DNA of 16,270 nucleotides from Oscillospiraceae bacterium (GTDB taxonomy: Bacteria; Bacillota; Clostridia; Oscillospirales; Ruminococcaceae): assembly GCA_017440425.1 (NCBI GenBank), contig JAFSHJ010000261.1, forward strand, positions 1 to 16,270, read 5' to 3'. The translations under genes and the position numbers were made by a program. The notes below the pieces were generated by a model, which worked only from the letters and a program-made list of their open reading frames with translations, was not told the DNA's origin and did no database searches. Below, piece after piece: positions 1 through 7,137 of this stretch. Position 1 is the first letter of the stretch, and each line of letters starts with the position of its first letter.

Positions 1-2172
1 CATATCTATTGTGCAGAAGTTGTTGATGGTGTGATAAATGATATGGAAATCAAATTTATCATATGCCTCGCAGCACTTTTCAACCAGCTTTGCTGTTGTT
101 ATGAGTGCCCATTTATCCAGCTCGGGAAGCTGATCGTTGGGAACCATATCCTTGTTGGGATCAAAGTCGTAGATGTTGCCGAGGATGAAGCGCTGGGTGT
201 TACGAACCTTGCGGTAAACCTCGGAGAGCTGCTTCATAATATCCTTGGAATAGCGGATATCAGCGTGATAATCGGAAGATGCGACCCAAAGTCTGAGCAG
301 GTCTGCGCCGTAATCCTTGATAACGTCAGCGGGATCAACGCCGTTGCCAAGAGATTTGTGCATCTGCTTGCCTTCGCCGTCAACTACCCAACCGTGTGTG
401 CAAACTGCCTTGTAAGGAGCTACGCCCTTCCAGGCAACGCTGGTGAGCAGAGAGGACTGGAACCAGCCGCGATACTGGTCTGCGCCTTCGAGATAGAGAT
501 CTGTGGGCCATTCGAGCTCGGGACGCTCCATGCAAACTGCTGCGTGGGTAACACCGGAATCGAACCAAACGTCCATGATGTCGGATTCTTTTCTGAACTC
601 GGTGCAGCCGCACTCGCACTTAAAGCCTGCGGGGAGAATTTCCTCTGCTTCATGTGTATACCAGCCGTCGGAACCTTCTTTTCTGAAGAGGTCGGATACG
701 GCTTTGATGCTTTCTTCTGTTACGATGGGTTTGTTGCACTCTTTGCAATAAAAGATAGGAATAGGAACGCCCCATGTACGCTGACGGGAGATACACCAGT
801 CGCTTCTGTCGCGGATCATGGATTCCATTCTGTTTTCGCCCCACTCGGGGATCCACTCAACACCGCGAACAGCCTTTATAGCGTCATCTTTGATGCTGTC
901 GATGGAGCAGAACCACTGCTCTGTAGCACGGAAAAGGATGGGGCTGTGGCAGCGCCAGCAGTGCGGATACTGGTGGATGATCTTGGAGTGTGCAAAGAGA
1001 TAGCCTGTCTCTGCGAGATGCTTTGCAATTGCCTTGCTTGCATCGTCGGTGGTAAGCCCTGCAAACTGACCTGCTTCAGCGGTCATCTTGCCGTCGCCGT
1101 CAACGGGAACAAGCAGTTCGATCTCGGGATAGTGGTTTACGCAAACAACATAGTCCTCAACACCGTGACCGGGAGCTGTGTGAACGCAGCCGGTACCGCT
1201 CTCAAGAGTAACGTGGTCACCGACGATGACGAGAGAGGTTCTGTCGATGAAGGGATGGGTATATGTCATATACTCGCAATCCTTGCCCATGAGCTCGCCG
1301 ATGATCTCATATTCTTCGATGCCGGCTGCTTTGAATGCGGAAGGAGCAAGCTCTTTTGCCATTACATAATATTCGCCGTTTGCCTTATATACAGCATATT
1401 CAAACTCCGGTCCAAGGCAGATTGCGTTGTTACCGGGGAGTGTCCATGTTGTGGTTGTCCAGATAACGAAATAGGTCTTATCCAGCTCTGCACCAAGTGC
1501 GCTGAGCTTGCCCTTATCGTCTGCAACCTTAAATTTTACATAGATGGAATCGCACTTATCTTCGGAATATTCAATTTCAGCTTCAGCAAGAGCTGTTTTA
1601 CATTCGGGGCACCAATAAACAGGCTTAAGTCCCTTATAGATGAAGCCTTTGTTTGCCATTGCGCCGAAGATCTCGATCTGTCTTGCCTCAAATTCGGGTT
1701 TGAGTGTGAGATAAGGATCGTCGAAATCACCTACAACACCAAGGCGTTTGAACTGGTTGCGCTGGAGATCAAGATATTCAAGTGCGAACTCACGGCAGTG
1801 CTTGCGCAGCTCTACCGGAGAGAGTGTTTTGCCAACACCCAGCTTCTTCATTGCTCTGAGCTCGATGGGAAGACCGTGGGTATCCCAACCGGGAACATAG
1901 GGAGCCTCGAAGCCGTGCATATTCTTATATTTAACGATTATATCCTTGAGAACCTTGTTGAGTGCTGTGCCGAGGTGGATACCGCCGTTTGCATACGGAG
2001 GTCCATCGTGCAGGATATACTTAGGTTTGCCCTGATTCTTCTCTACCATTTTATAATAGAGACGGTCTTTTTCCCAGTTTTCGAGCATTCCGGGCTCTCT
2101 CTGAGGCAGAGAAGCTCTCATCGGAAAGTCGGTTTTCGGTAGATTAAGTGTCTTGTTGTAATCTTCGCCCAT
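1..2172 (-). CDS. ileS: Isoleucyl-tRNA synthetase (5' part; runs off left edge)
   Basis: Charges tRNA-Ile with isoleucine in the cytoplasm (class Ia synthetase). The reading frame is open from the ATG at 2170-2172 to base 1, giving 724 codons of a protein usually about 930 residues long; the C-terminal tRNA-binding region and any zinc site lie outside. The N-terminus (MGEDYNKTLNLPKTDFPMRA) is typical of bacterial IleS. The HIGH-type motif PPYANGGIHLG is at residues 58-68. The CP1 editing domain follows, with TTTWTLPGN and HTAPGHGVEDY. The KMSKS-equivalent loop reads QMHKS at residues 603-607, keeping the second lysine. A GGAGG site at 2178-2182 sits 5 bases before the ATG. It follows divIVA by 114 bases, the loosest join in its operon. 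Identity is certain; only the truncation limits the call. Confidence 0.97.
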   Translation of the reverse strand, partial: MGEDYNKTLNLPKTDFPMRASLPQREPGMLENWEKDRLYYKMVEKNQGKPKYILHDGPPYANGGIHLGTALNKVLKDIIVKYKNMHGFEAPYVPGWDTHGLPIELRAMKKLGVGKTLSPVELRKHCREFALEYLDLQRNQFKRLGVVGDFDDPYLTLKPEFEARQIEIFGAMANKGFIYKGLKPVYWCPECKTALAEAEIEYSEDKCDSIYVKFKVADDKGKLSALGAELDKTYFVIWTTTTWTLPGNNAICLGPEFEYAVYKANGEYYVMAKELAPSAFKAAGIEEYEIIGELMGKDCEYMTYTHPFIDRTSLVIVGDHVTLESGTGCVHTAPGHGVEDYVVCVNHYPEIELLVPVDGDGKMTAEAGQFAGLTTDDASKAIAKHLAETGYLFAHSKIIHQYPHCWRCHSPILFRATEQWFCSIDSIKDDAIKAVRGVEWIPEWGENRMESMIRDRSDWCISRQRTWGVPIPIFYCKECNKPIVTEESIKAVSDLFRKEGSDGWYTHEAEEILPAGFKCECGCTEFRKESDIMDVWFDSGVTHAAVCMERPELEWPTDLYLEGADQYRGWFQSSLLTSVAWKGVAPYKAVCTHGWVVDGEGKQMHKSLGNGVDPADVIKDYGADLLRLWVASSDYHADIRYSKDIMKQLSEVYRKVRNTQRFILGNIYDFDPNKDMVPNDQLPELDKWALITTAKLVEKCCEAYDKFDFHIIYHTINNFCTIDM

Positions 2173-2190
2173 AATTTCCTCCACATATAT

Positions 2191-2253
2191 GACTGCTTGC
2201 CAAAAGCGCGACTTAAATCAACACGATAAGTGCCGATCTTACTTTCGCGCAGT
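2191..2253 (-). promoter_or_regulatory. Structured leader between divIVA and ileS, possible attenuator
   Basis: The 114-base gap before ileS holds several complementary segments. On the minus strand GCGCGA (2245-2250) pairs perfectly with TCGCGC (2206-2211), which is followed by TTTTG. Between them AAGT, ACTT and AAGT copies can pair in alternative ways, and ACTGC (2249-2253) can instead pair with GCAGT (2192-2196). This arrangement suits an attenuator or a weak terminator after divIVA. I see no T-box consensus (AGGGTGGNACCGCG type), and the gap is shorter than a normal T-box leader. No credible sigma-A promoter was found in the gap. Function is inferred from base pairing only. Confidence 0.35.
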
Positions 2254-2286
2254 TGGGTCCAGCTTATATTTTCTTGTTTTTGTTTA

Positions 2287-3063
2287 TTATTTTCTTTTGT
2301 CTATCTCGTCGGTGAACTGGAATTTCAGTCCGGAGAAGTCGTATTCTTTTGCAACGCTGTCGAAATCCATCTTCTCTTCCTCTGCTGCAGGTGATTCCTG
2401 CTCGGGAGCTTTGAAGATATCGAATACCTCTTCATCCTCTGCGGAAACTTCTTCTGCTGCCTCTTCAACAACAGCTTCCTCTGCTGCTGTCTCATCGGGA
2501 GTAAAGCCTTCTGCAACAGCCTCTTCCTGAACTTCCTGCTCTTCTTCGCCCTCATAATCGGGGATCTCGGCGATCAGCTCAAAATGCTTACGATAGAGAT
2601 TGAGCATCTCTTCCTTGAAATCCGCAACAGCCTTTTTGAGTGTTACCAGCTGTGCCTCTTCCTCTGCTATACGGCGCTCGTTCTCTGCAAGAACATCCTT
2701 GGATTTCTCCAATGCAGCGGTGAGAATGGCTTCTGCTCTTGCGGTTGCCTCTCTTGTAACTGCCTCAGCCTTTGCGTTTGCCTCTTGGGTGAGTATCTCT
2801 GCCTTTGCGCGGGATTCACGTACTATGTTGTCTCCCAGCTTCTGTGCACCGAGGAGCACGCTGCGAAGGCTGTCTTCACTCTCGCGATATTCTTCTATTT
2901 TTTCTGCAAGAACCTCCAGCTGCTGCTCCAACTGCTGATTTGTCTCATACAGTTCTGTATAAGACACGGTTATCTCCTGCATAAAAATATCAACATCTTC
3001 AAATTTGTAACCGCGTGATGCCCTTTCAAAACTTTTGTTTGCAATATCTCTCGGCTTAAGCAT
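2287..3063 (-). CDS. divIVA: DivIVA family cell-pole/division protein
   Basis: DivIVA proteins bind negatively curved membrane at septa and poles and recruit partners there. The 258-residue protein opens with the family signature (MLKPRDIANKSFERASRGYK, then EDVDIFMQEI), which covers the N-terminal membrane-binding domain. A long coiled coil, rich in A, E, K and R, spans about residues 33-165. A strongly acidic, low-complexity stretch follows (about 170-235, many E and A), and the last 20 or so residues are less biased. B. subtilis DivIVA is about 164 residues, so this is a longer version with an extra acidic tail. It starts 15 bases after the ylmH stop, with GGGAG at 3073-3077, and lies in the sepF-ylmH-divIVA-ileS order seen in many Firmicutes. 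What the acidic tail binds cannot be read from sequence. Confidence 0.93.
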   Translation of the reverse strand: MLKPRDIANKSFERASRGYKFEDVDIFMQEITVSYTELYETNQQLEQQLEVLAEKIEEYRESEDSLRSVLLGAQKLGDNIVRESRAKAEILTQEANAKAEAVTREATARAEAILTAALEKSKDVLAENERRIAEEEAQLVTLKKAVADFKEEMLNLYRKHFELIAEIPDYEGEEEQEVQEEAVAEGFTPDETAAEEAVVEEAAEEVSAEDEEVFDIFKAPEQESPAAEEEKMDFDSVAKEYDFSGLKFQFTDEIDKRK

Positions 3064-3078
3064 CCTTACACTCTCCCA

Positions 3079-3852
3079 CTATAAATATTTTCTGCATACT
3101 ATATGAAGTCTTCCCTTGCCTGTTTTTCCGCCGAATTCACACACCTCAAACCTGCCGTAGCCTTTGACGGACAACTTGTCCCCCTCATTGATCGGGCAGG
3201 ATGCCGAAAGCTGTGTGCATCCGTTGACCCTTACGACACCGGAGCTTATCAGCCCGACCGCCTTGCCCCTTGCAAGCTTTGTTACAAGCGCAATAACAGC
3301 ATCCAGCCTTGCTGAACCTATAGTTCCCGATATCTCTTTGGTCTCTTTTGTTATGGGAAGTTCGCCTCCGTGCCAAAGCTCGGTTTTTACGCCGACCCGT
3401 CCAACTTTTGTCAGTTCTCCGAGCACAAGCCCGGCTACGGAAGATGATAAAAAAGCTATACATTTATTCTGCCCCACAAGGATATCCCCCACCGTCTCAC
3501 GCTTTATTCCAAGCGCAAGCATGGCACCGAGAAAATCTCTGTGGGAAGGCTTGTCTGCTTCACGGTAGCTGAATTCCAGCGCAGTTATGGGATATTCGTC
3601 TTCGTCCGGCTGAATATATTCCGGAAACACACCGAGATAAACTCTCTCCGCATTTTCATATCCGCCGAAAAAACGCACATCATAACAGCCTGCTCTGGAT
3701 GCTGCCGCCAAAACTATCTCTGCCCCACGTTCATCCAAAAAACCGATAAACCGCGAATAGCCGAGACTTCCGTCCGCTGCGGCTCTGAACATTTCATAAG
3801 CCCTTGCCGCAAGCGCAGCTTCCTTGCCCTCAAGCAGAGTGATGTCGATCAT
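3079..3852 (-). CDS. ylmH: YlmH family S4-domain RNA-binding protein
   Basis: This 257-residue protein matches YlmH, an S4-domain protein encoded in the division cluster of Gram-positives. In B. subtilis YlmH has been linked to ribosome-associated quality control of stalled 50S subunits (established knowledge, not shown here). Family-type sequence includes SRFIGFLDERGAE (33-45) and SHRDFLGAMLALGIKRETVGDI (103-124, split here only for description). The S4 RNA-binding domain occupies about 179-240, including GSARLDAVIA and LISSGVVRVNG. The start ATG (3850-3852) overlaps the sepF stop as ATGA, with GGAG inside the end of sepF (3863-3866, 10-base spacer), which implies translational coupling. No truncation is evident. 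Confidence 0.92.
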   Translation of the reverse strand: MIDITLLEGKEAALAARAYEMFRAAADGSLGYSRFIGFLDERGAEIVLAAASRAGCYDVRFFGGYENAERVYLGVFPEYIQPDEDEYPITALEFSYREADKPSHRDFLGAMLALGIKRETVGDILVGQNKCIAFLSSSVAGLVLGELTKVGRVGVKTELWHGGELPITKETKEISGTIGSARLDAVIALVTKLARGKAVGLISSGVVRVNGCTQLSASCPINEGDKLSVKGYGRFEVCEFGGKTGKGRLHIVCRKYL

Positions 3853-4298
3853 CCGAAGTAAACTCCGCTGCTCTCAAGTTCGTCAAGCAGGTCGCCCATG
3901 ATGTTGACGTTGAACGGAGTGATTATATATGTGCTGTTTGCAACCTTCTTGATCTGTCCCTGGTTTGCATAAGCAACACCGCTGAGGAAGTCCACCAGTC
4001 TGCGGGAAACATCCTTGTTTGTGGATTCAAGATTGAGCACAACTGTGTTTTTGGAGTTGAGATGGTCTGCAATGGGGCGAACATCTTCAAAGCGCTCGGG
4101 TTTAACAAGAACAACCTGCAGCTGTGTGGTTGTATGTATGTTAACAACCTTGTTGCCGTTTGACTGCTTTGTCACCTGAGGTGCAGGCTTCTTCACTTCT
4201 TCTGTCTTTTTTTCAGAGACTATATCAATTTCCTCTTCTTCATTTCCCTCATCCTGAGGAATTCCCATAAAATCCTTAAACTTAGCCATAAAAGCCAT
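3849..4298 (-). CDS. sepF: SepF cell division protein
   Basis: SepF bundles FtsZ filaments and anchors the Z ring to the membrane. I chose the ATG at 4296-4298 (149 residues): AGGAGG at 4307-4312 lies 8 bases upstream, and the resulting N-terminus MAFMAKFKDFMG is the short amphipathic membrane-binding helix expected of SepF. An upstream in-frame ATG would add 22 residues that hide this helix and lack a ribosome binding site. An acidic/charged linker (about 16-45) leads to the SepF core (about 60-145), with VVLVKPERFEDV, VVLNLES, RLVDFLSGVAYA and the late ITPFNVNIMG. It is the first gene after a strong promoter and overlaps ylmH by 4 bases. Neither ylmE nor ylmG, its frequent neighbours, is present. 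Confidence 0.95.
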   Translation of the reverse strand: MAFMAKFKDFMGIPQDEGNEEEEIDIVSEKKTEEVKKPAPQVTKQSNGNKVVNIHTTTQLQVVLVKPERFEDVRPIADHLNSKNTVVLNLESTNKDVSRRLVDFLSGVAYANQGQIKKVANSTYIITPFNVNIMGDLLDELESSGVYFG

Positions 4299-4306
4299 AC
4301 CGTTTA

Positions 4307-4312
4307 CCTCCT
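4307..4312 (-). promoter_or_regulatory. Ribosome binding site deciding the sepF start
   Basis: AGGAGG on the minus strand, 8 bases before the ATG at 4296-4298. It selects this start over the in-frame ATG 66 bases upstream, which has no comparable site. Confidence 0.85.
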
Positions 4313-4339
4313 GTGATTTGTTTTTGCAGATAAATAATG

Positions 4340-4364
4340 TGCATACAAACATCATTGCATACAA
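4340..4364 (-). repeat. Direct repeat of TTGTATGCA in the sepF leader
   Basis: TTGTATGCA occurs twice on the minus strand (4356-4364 and 4340-4348), offset by 16 bases. The upstream copy also forms a small near-palindrome, CATTG-TATG-CAATG. Both copies lie just downstream of the predicted transcription start (near 4371) and upstream of the sepF ribosome binding site, where a repressor could bind or a leader RNA could fold. The repeat is seen directly; a regulatory role is a guess. Confidence 0.35.
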
Positions 4365-4377
4365 TGCCTATGATAAC

Positions 4378-4406
4378 ATTATCTAATTTTTTTGCCCAAA
4401 TGTCAA
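4378..4406 (-). promoter_or_regulatory. Sigma-A promoter for sepF-ylmH-divIVA-ileS
   Basis: On the minus strand a perfect -35 box TTGACA (4401-4406) and a near-consensus -10 box GATAAT (4378-4383) are separated by exactly 17 bases. Transcription would start near 4371, giving a leader of about 72 bases before the sepF ATG. It is the strongest promoter I can see in the window and sits in the largest gap between genes. No other convincing promoter appears before ileS, so ileS is probably carried on this transcript. Confidence 0.85.
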
Positions 4407-4428
4407 CCCAAATTTTAATAAATGGCAT

Positions 4429-4472
4429 TTTTCCATAAAACTCCCCCTCTTATCCTGCGCTTTTATGGAAAA
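4429..4472 (-). repeat. Perfect 12-bp inverted repeat upstream of the sepF promoter
   Basis: TTTTCCATAAAA (4429-4440) and TTTTATGGAAAA (4461-4472) are perfect reverse complements with a 20-base loop (4441-4460). The right-hand end lies 25 bases after the stop codon of the HlyD-like gene (minus-strand sense), and the left-hand end is 22 bases upstream of the sepF -35 box. The stem is A/T-rich, with only two G-C pairs, and no U-run follows it on the minus strand, so it is a poor intrinsic terminator. It could be an operator for a dimeric regulator or a 3'-end stabilising hairpin. The repeat itself is certain. Confidence 0.6.
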
Positions 4473-4497
4473 TTGCTTGTATTTTGTGTATAAACTT

Positions 4498-5742
4498 TTA
4501 ATCTATATGCTTTCCGTCATACAAATCGTTGCCTTCAACAAAAATTTCGTCAAACTGTTGGAGAGCACCGTTGTCATCCGGATTCATTTTTACAACGGAA
4601 AATCCCGTCTGCTCACGCAGCACCTCTATGGGACGGTATCGCACCGTCTGTTTTTTGAGGACATATACGCCCTTGACTCCTCCAACCATTCTGATGGAGC
4701 TGCTGGGTATTCTGAGACCCGATACTGCACCGAAAGTTATCTCTATCTCTGCCGTGCGGAGGCTTGCCAGCTTGTCCGACATATATCCGCACTTGATGAC
4801 TACCACAGCTTTTGCATCTTCCGCATCCGTATCGGCTTCGGTCTCTTCTGTGATTATCTTCACCACAGTTACCGGCAAAAATTCAAGCCCTGCTTCGTCA
4901 ATAATTATGCTCAGGCTGTCCCCTTCTTTAAAACGCTGCGCCTCTTCTGCCGTGACCACTACTGCACAATACCACTTGTGATCGGTGACCAGTTTGCCCA
5001 CAACATCGTCGGAAACATTCTGCGAACCTTTGCCTTCAATTATATTTTCATAATTTTCAATGGTGAGTATTTCGATATCGTCCGGGGTGAGAACACACTC
5101 ATATCCATCCGCACTCGATGAAAAATATCCCTTTTGGTCGGCATAGATATATCCCTGTGCCTCTGCGGTGCTGTTTTGGATGCGCTCTATCTCCGCAGTA
5201 AGCTCTGCAATTCTGCCGTCGTAGTTTTCCTCTATCCCTGCAATTATCTGTCTGCGGTTTATCAGTTTGAGCAGTTCGGTCTTCTCTTCTGCCGTGTTGG
5301 AGATATTTCCGCTTCTCATATCTACGACAATATCACCGAGGGCATCGGATATCTGTGTTCCAATGGTATCGAACACGCTGAGATAGTTATCATCGGTGTT
5401 TTCGGAAGCTTTGAGCATATCAATCTCTTCCTGAAGTTCTTTTACCCGCTCAATGTTGAGGATATCCTGATTTGTGGGATATATCTCCGCTATGGGGTAG
5501 CCTTTTGACACCATCTCGCTGTCGTTGTGAATAAAATCAACCACACCGTCAATATCCGTTACAACGGTCTTCTCGTCACGTATGAAAACCCCTTTTCCCA
5601 CCACGGAATCCTGAAAAGTATATTTATACACCGTTTCCAATCTGTATGGTGTGTAAAAATAATCCACACCCTGATATACCACATAGGCAACAAGGAACAG
5701 CGCCAAAACCGCCATTGCTATCTTTCCTATTGCAGAACGCAT
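4498..5742 (-). CDS. HlyD-like membrane-anchored protein (membrane fusion protein type)
   Basis: The 414-residue protein begins with a basic N-terminus and one transmembrane segment (about 7-24), so most of it should face outward. A short beta-rich segment (about 50-95, including DIDGVVDFIHN and VSKGYPIAEIYP) resembles the split biotinyl/lipoyl domain of HlyD-type adaptors. A largely helical, charged region (about 96-200) could form the hairpin. A second beta-rich part (about 205-395) includes LRIPSSSIRMV and GVKGVYVLKKQ, typical of the barrel and membrane-proximal domains. No transporter ATPase, permease or outer-membrane partner lies nearby. GGAGG at 5750-5754 is 7 bases before the ATG. HlyD-like genes occur near sepF in other Clostridia (from memory), but their role there is not known to me. 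A structural call; function unassigned. Confidence 0.7.
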   Translation of the reverse strand: MRSAIGKIAMAVLALFLVAYVVYQGVDYFYTPYRLETVYKYTFQDSVVGKGVFIRDEKTVVTDIDGVVDFIHNDSEMVSKGYPIAEIYPTNQDILNIERVKELQEEIDMLKASENTDDNYLSVFDTIGTQISDALGDIVVDMRSGNISNTAEEKTELLKLINRRQIIAGIEENYDGRIAELTAEIERIQNSTAEAQGYIYADQKGYFSSSADGYECVLTPDDIEILTIENYENIIEGKGSQNVSDDVVGKLVTDHKWYCAVVVTAEEAQRFKEGDSLSIIIDEAGLEFLPVTVVKIITEETEADTDAEDAKAVVVIKCGYMSDKLASLRTAEIEITFGAVSGLRIPSSSIRMVGGVKGVYVLKKQTVRYRPIEVLREQTGFSVVKMNPDDNGALQQFDEIFVEGNDLYDGKHID

Positions 5743-5786
5743 CTTTCAACCTCCGTAAATGGATTTATCCCTGTTTGTAAGCTCTG

Positions 5787-6155
5787 TTAAAGCTCTATTA
5801 CCTTGACTTTTCCCTGAATACCTGCCTGAAACAGCTTTTCAGCAACAGATATCCCTGTTTTGGGTATCAGCATGATCTTTTCTGCGGCGGCAGGTAAAAA
5901 TACCATGCAAAATGCCGCCTCGATAAGTTCATCCAGCTGCTGTTTTGTTATGTCTTTTTTCTTCAGCCGCAGATAATGCACCTGACACACAACGCTCATA
6001 TCGTTTGCTGCTGCGCTGAACAGATGTGTTGTCTGCTCCCCTATCTCCAACGCTGCCTGCCAGGAAAAAATATCTCCGTAGGTTTTGGTGAGATAGTTGC
6101 GGGCTTTTATTCTGAAGCGTTTCTCTGCTGCGGCGGAGAATATGCTTTTTCTCAT
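5787..6155 (-). CDS. Hypothetical protein, 122 residues
   Basis: I do not recognise this family. The protein has a basic N-terminus (RKSIFSAAAEKRFRIKARNY), an alternating hydrophobic/charged middle that looks alpha-helical, three alanine-rich SAAA/PAAA segments, and no clear signal peptide or transmembrane span. Two cysteines (in VVCQVH and AAFCMV) form no metal-binding pattern. It starts 16 bases after the miaA stop, with AAGGA 9-10 bases before the ATG, and ends 44 bases before the HlyD-like gene, so it is very likely transcribed with both. It stands where hfq often follows miaA, but it is too long and lacks the Sm-fold sequence, so it is not Hfq. Codon use looks like that of its neighbours. 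Confidence 0.75.
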   Translation of the reverse strand: MRKSIFSAAAEKRFRIKARNYLTKTYGDIFSWQAALEIGEQTTHLFSAAANDMSVVCQVHYLRLKKKDITKQQLDELIEAAFCMVFLPAAAEKIMLIPKTGISVAEKLFQAGIQGKVKVIEL

Positions 6156-6171
6156 TATGATATCATCCTTT

Positions 6172-7137
6172 TTACTGCAGCTGCTTCAAAAAGCCTTCTG
6201 CTTTTTCTCCCACAGCATTGCAAAGTGCTGTTGTGTCGCTGTAGTCCTCGCGGTAAAACCAATTTACATCTGTGTTTTTTCTGAACCAGGTAAGCTGTCT
6301 TTTGGCATAGCGTCGGGTGCCCCGTTTAAGCTCTTCCACAGCCTGCTCAAAGCTCATTTCGCCATTCAGCCATCCGTAAAGCTCTTTATATCCGATAGCC
6401 TGCGCAGCGGTTGCGGAAAATCCGTGCTGAACCAATTCCTTCAGTTCATCCACCAGACCGCGCTCTAACATCATGTCAACTCTTTTGTTTATTCTTTCGT
6501 AGAGCTTCTCTCTGTCGTGCAGGTCTATGCCTATATACATTGTATCGTATATCTGCTCGCCGCGGGAGCGCTCCAGCTGCTGTGTCATTGTAACACCCGT
6601 GATGCGGTAGATCTCTATACCTCTTATAGTTCTGCCGAGATCGTTGGGATGGAGCCTTGCTGCTGTCTCGGGGTCTATCTCCCGAAGCATCTCCAGCATA
6701 TATTCTCCGCCTTTTTCCTTTGCAAGGGCATTTAGCTCTTCCCTGAGCTTATCGTCGCTTTGCTGCGGAGAAAACTCAATGTTTTTAAGCAGAGAATCCA
6801 CATAGAGCCCTGTGCCTCCCGCAATAATGGGAACCTTTCCCCTTGCGGTTATATCGCTTATCAATGCGTGGGCAAGCTCCACATAGCGGGCAACACTGAA
6901 TTTTTCGTCCGGCTCCACAAAATCGATGAGATGGTGCGGTATTCCACGCATCTCTTCCTCTGTGGGTTTTGCCGTGGCGATATTCATATATTTATATATC
7001 TGCATTGAATCCGCTGAGATGACCTCTCCGTTAAGACGTTCTGCAAGCGATACCGCAAGTGCCGTCTTTCCCGATGCCGTGGGACCGACCACAGCGATCA
7101 CCTTCGGCTTTTTCAAATTGCCGATGCATTCGTTCAT
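6172..7137 (-). CDS. miaA: tRNA dimethylallyltransferase MiaA
   Basis: Transfers the dimethylallyl group from DMAPP to N6 of A37 in tRNAs reading UNN codons, making i6A37. The 321-residue length is normal. The P-loop GPTASGKT is at 18-25. SADSMQIYK (41-49), with the catalytic-region Asp43, TAKPT, GIPHHLIDF and AGGTGLYVDSLL (106-117) follow in the family order. HPNDLGRTIRGIEIY (163-177), QAIGYKE (246-252) and GTRRYAKRQLTWFR (273-286) complete the match. The start ATG overlaps the mutL stop as ATGA, with AGAGG 5 bases upstream, suggesting translational coupling. MiaB, which modifies the product further, is encoded in the same gene run. Confidence 0.97.
   Translation of the reverse strand: MNECIGNLKKPKVIAVVGPTASGKTALAVSLAERLNGEVISADSMQIYKYMNIATAKPTEEEMRGIPHHLIDFVEPDEKFSVARYVELAHALISDITARGKVPIIAGGTGLYVDSLLKNIEFSPQQSDDKLREELNALAKEKGGEYMLEMLREIDPETAARLHPNDLGRTIRGIEIYRITGVTMTQQLERSRGEQIYDTMYIGIDLHDREKLYERINKRVDMMLERGLVDELKELVQHGFSATAAQAIGYKELYGWLNGEMSFEQAVEELKRGTRRYAKRQLTWFRKNTDVNWFYREDYSDTTALCNAVGEKAEGFLKQLQ

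Noticed and set aside
31..2142. A 703-codon open frame on the plus strand opposite ileS
   Set aside because: The translation is cysteine-rich and matches no family I know, and it mirrors the strongly conserved ileS frame. Long antisense frames arise from the ileS codon bias.
2173..2286. T-box riboswitch for ileS
   Set aside because: Too short a gap and no T-box sequence or specifier-loop architecture seen.
4299..4364. Longer sepF beginning at an upstream in-frame ATG
   Set aside because: It adds 22 residues ahead of the membrane-binding helix and lacks a ribosome binding site, while the inner ATG has a strong one.
4383..4436. A 17-codon frame (starting MEKCHLLKF) with a GGGGGAG-like site upstream of sepF
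   Set aside because: It overlaps both the sepF -35 and -10 boxes and one arm of the inverted repeat, so it would not be on the sepF transcript. Too short to support.
4429..4472. Intrinsic terminator of the HlyD-like gene
   Set aside because: The stem has only two G-C pairs and no U-run follows on the transcribed strand.
5787..6155. Hfq after miaA
   Set aside because: 122 residues without Sm1/Sm2-like sequence; Hfq is about 70-100 residues with a recognisable core.
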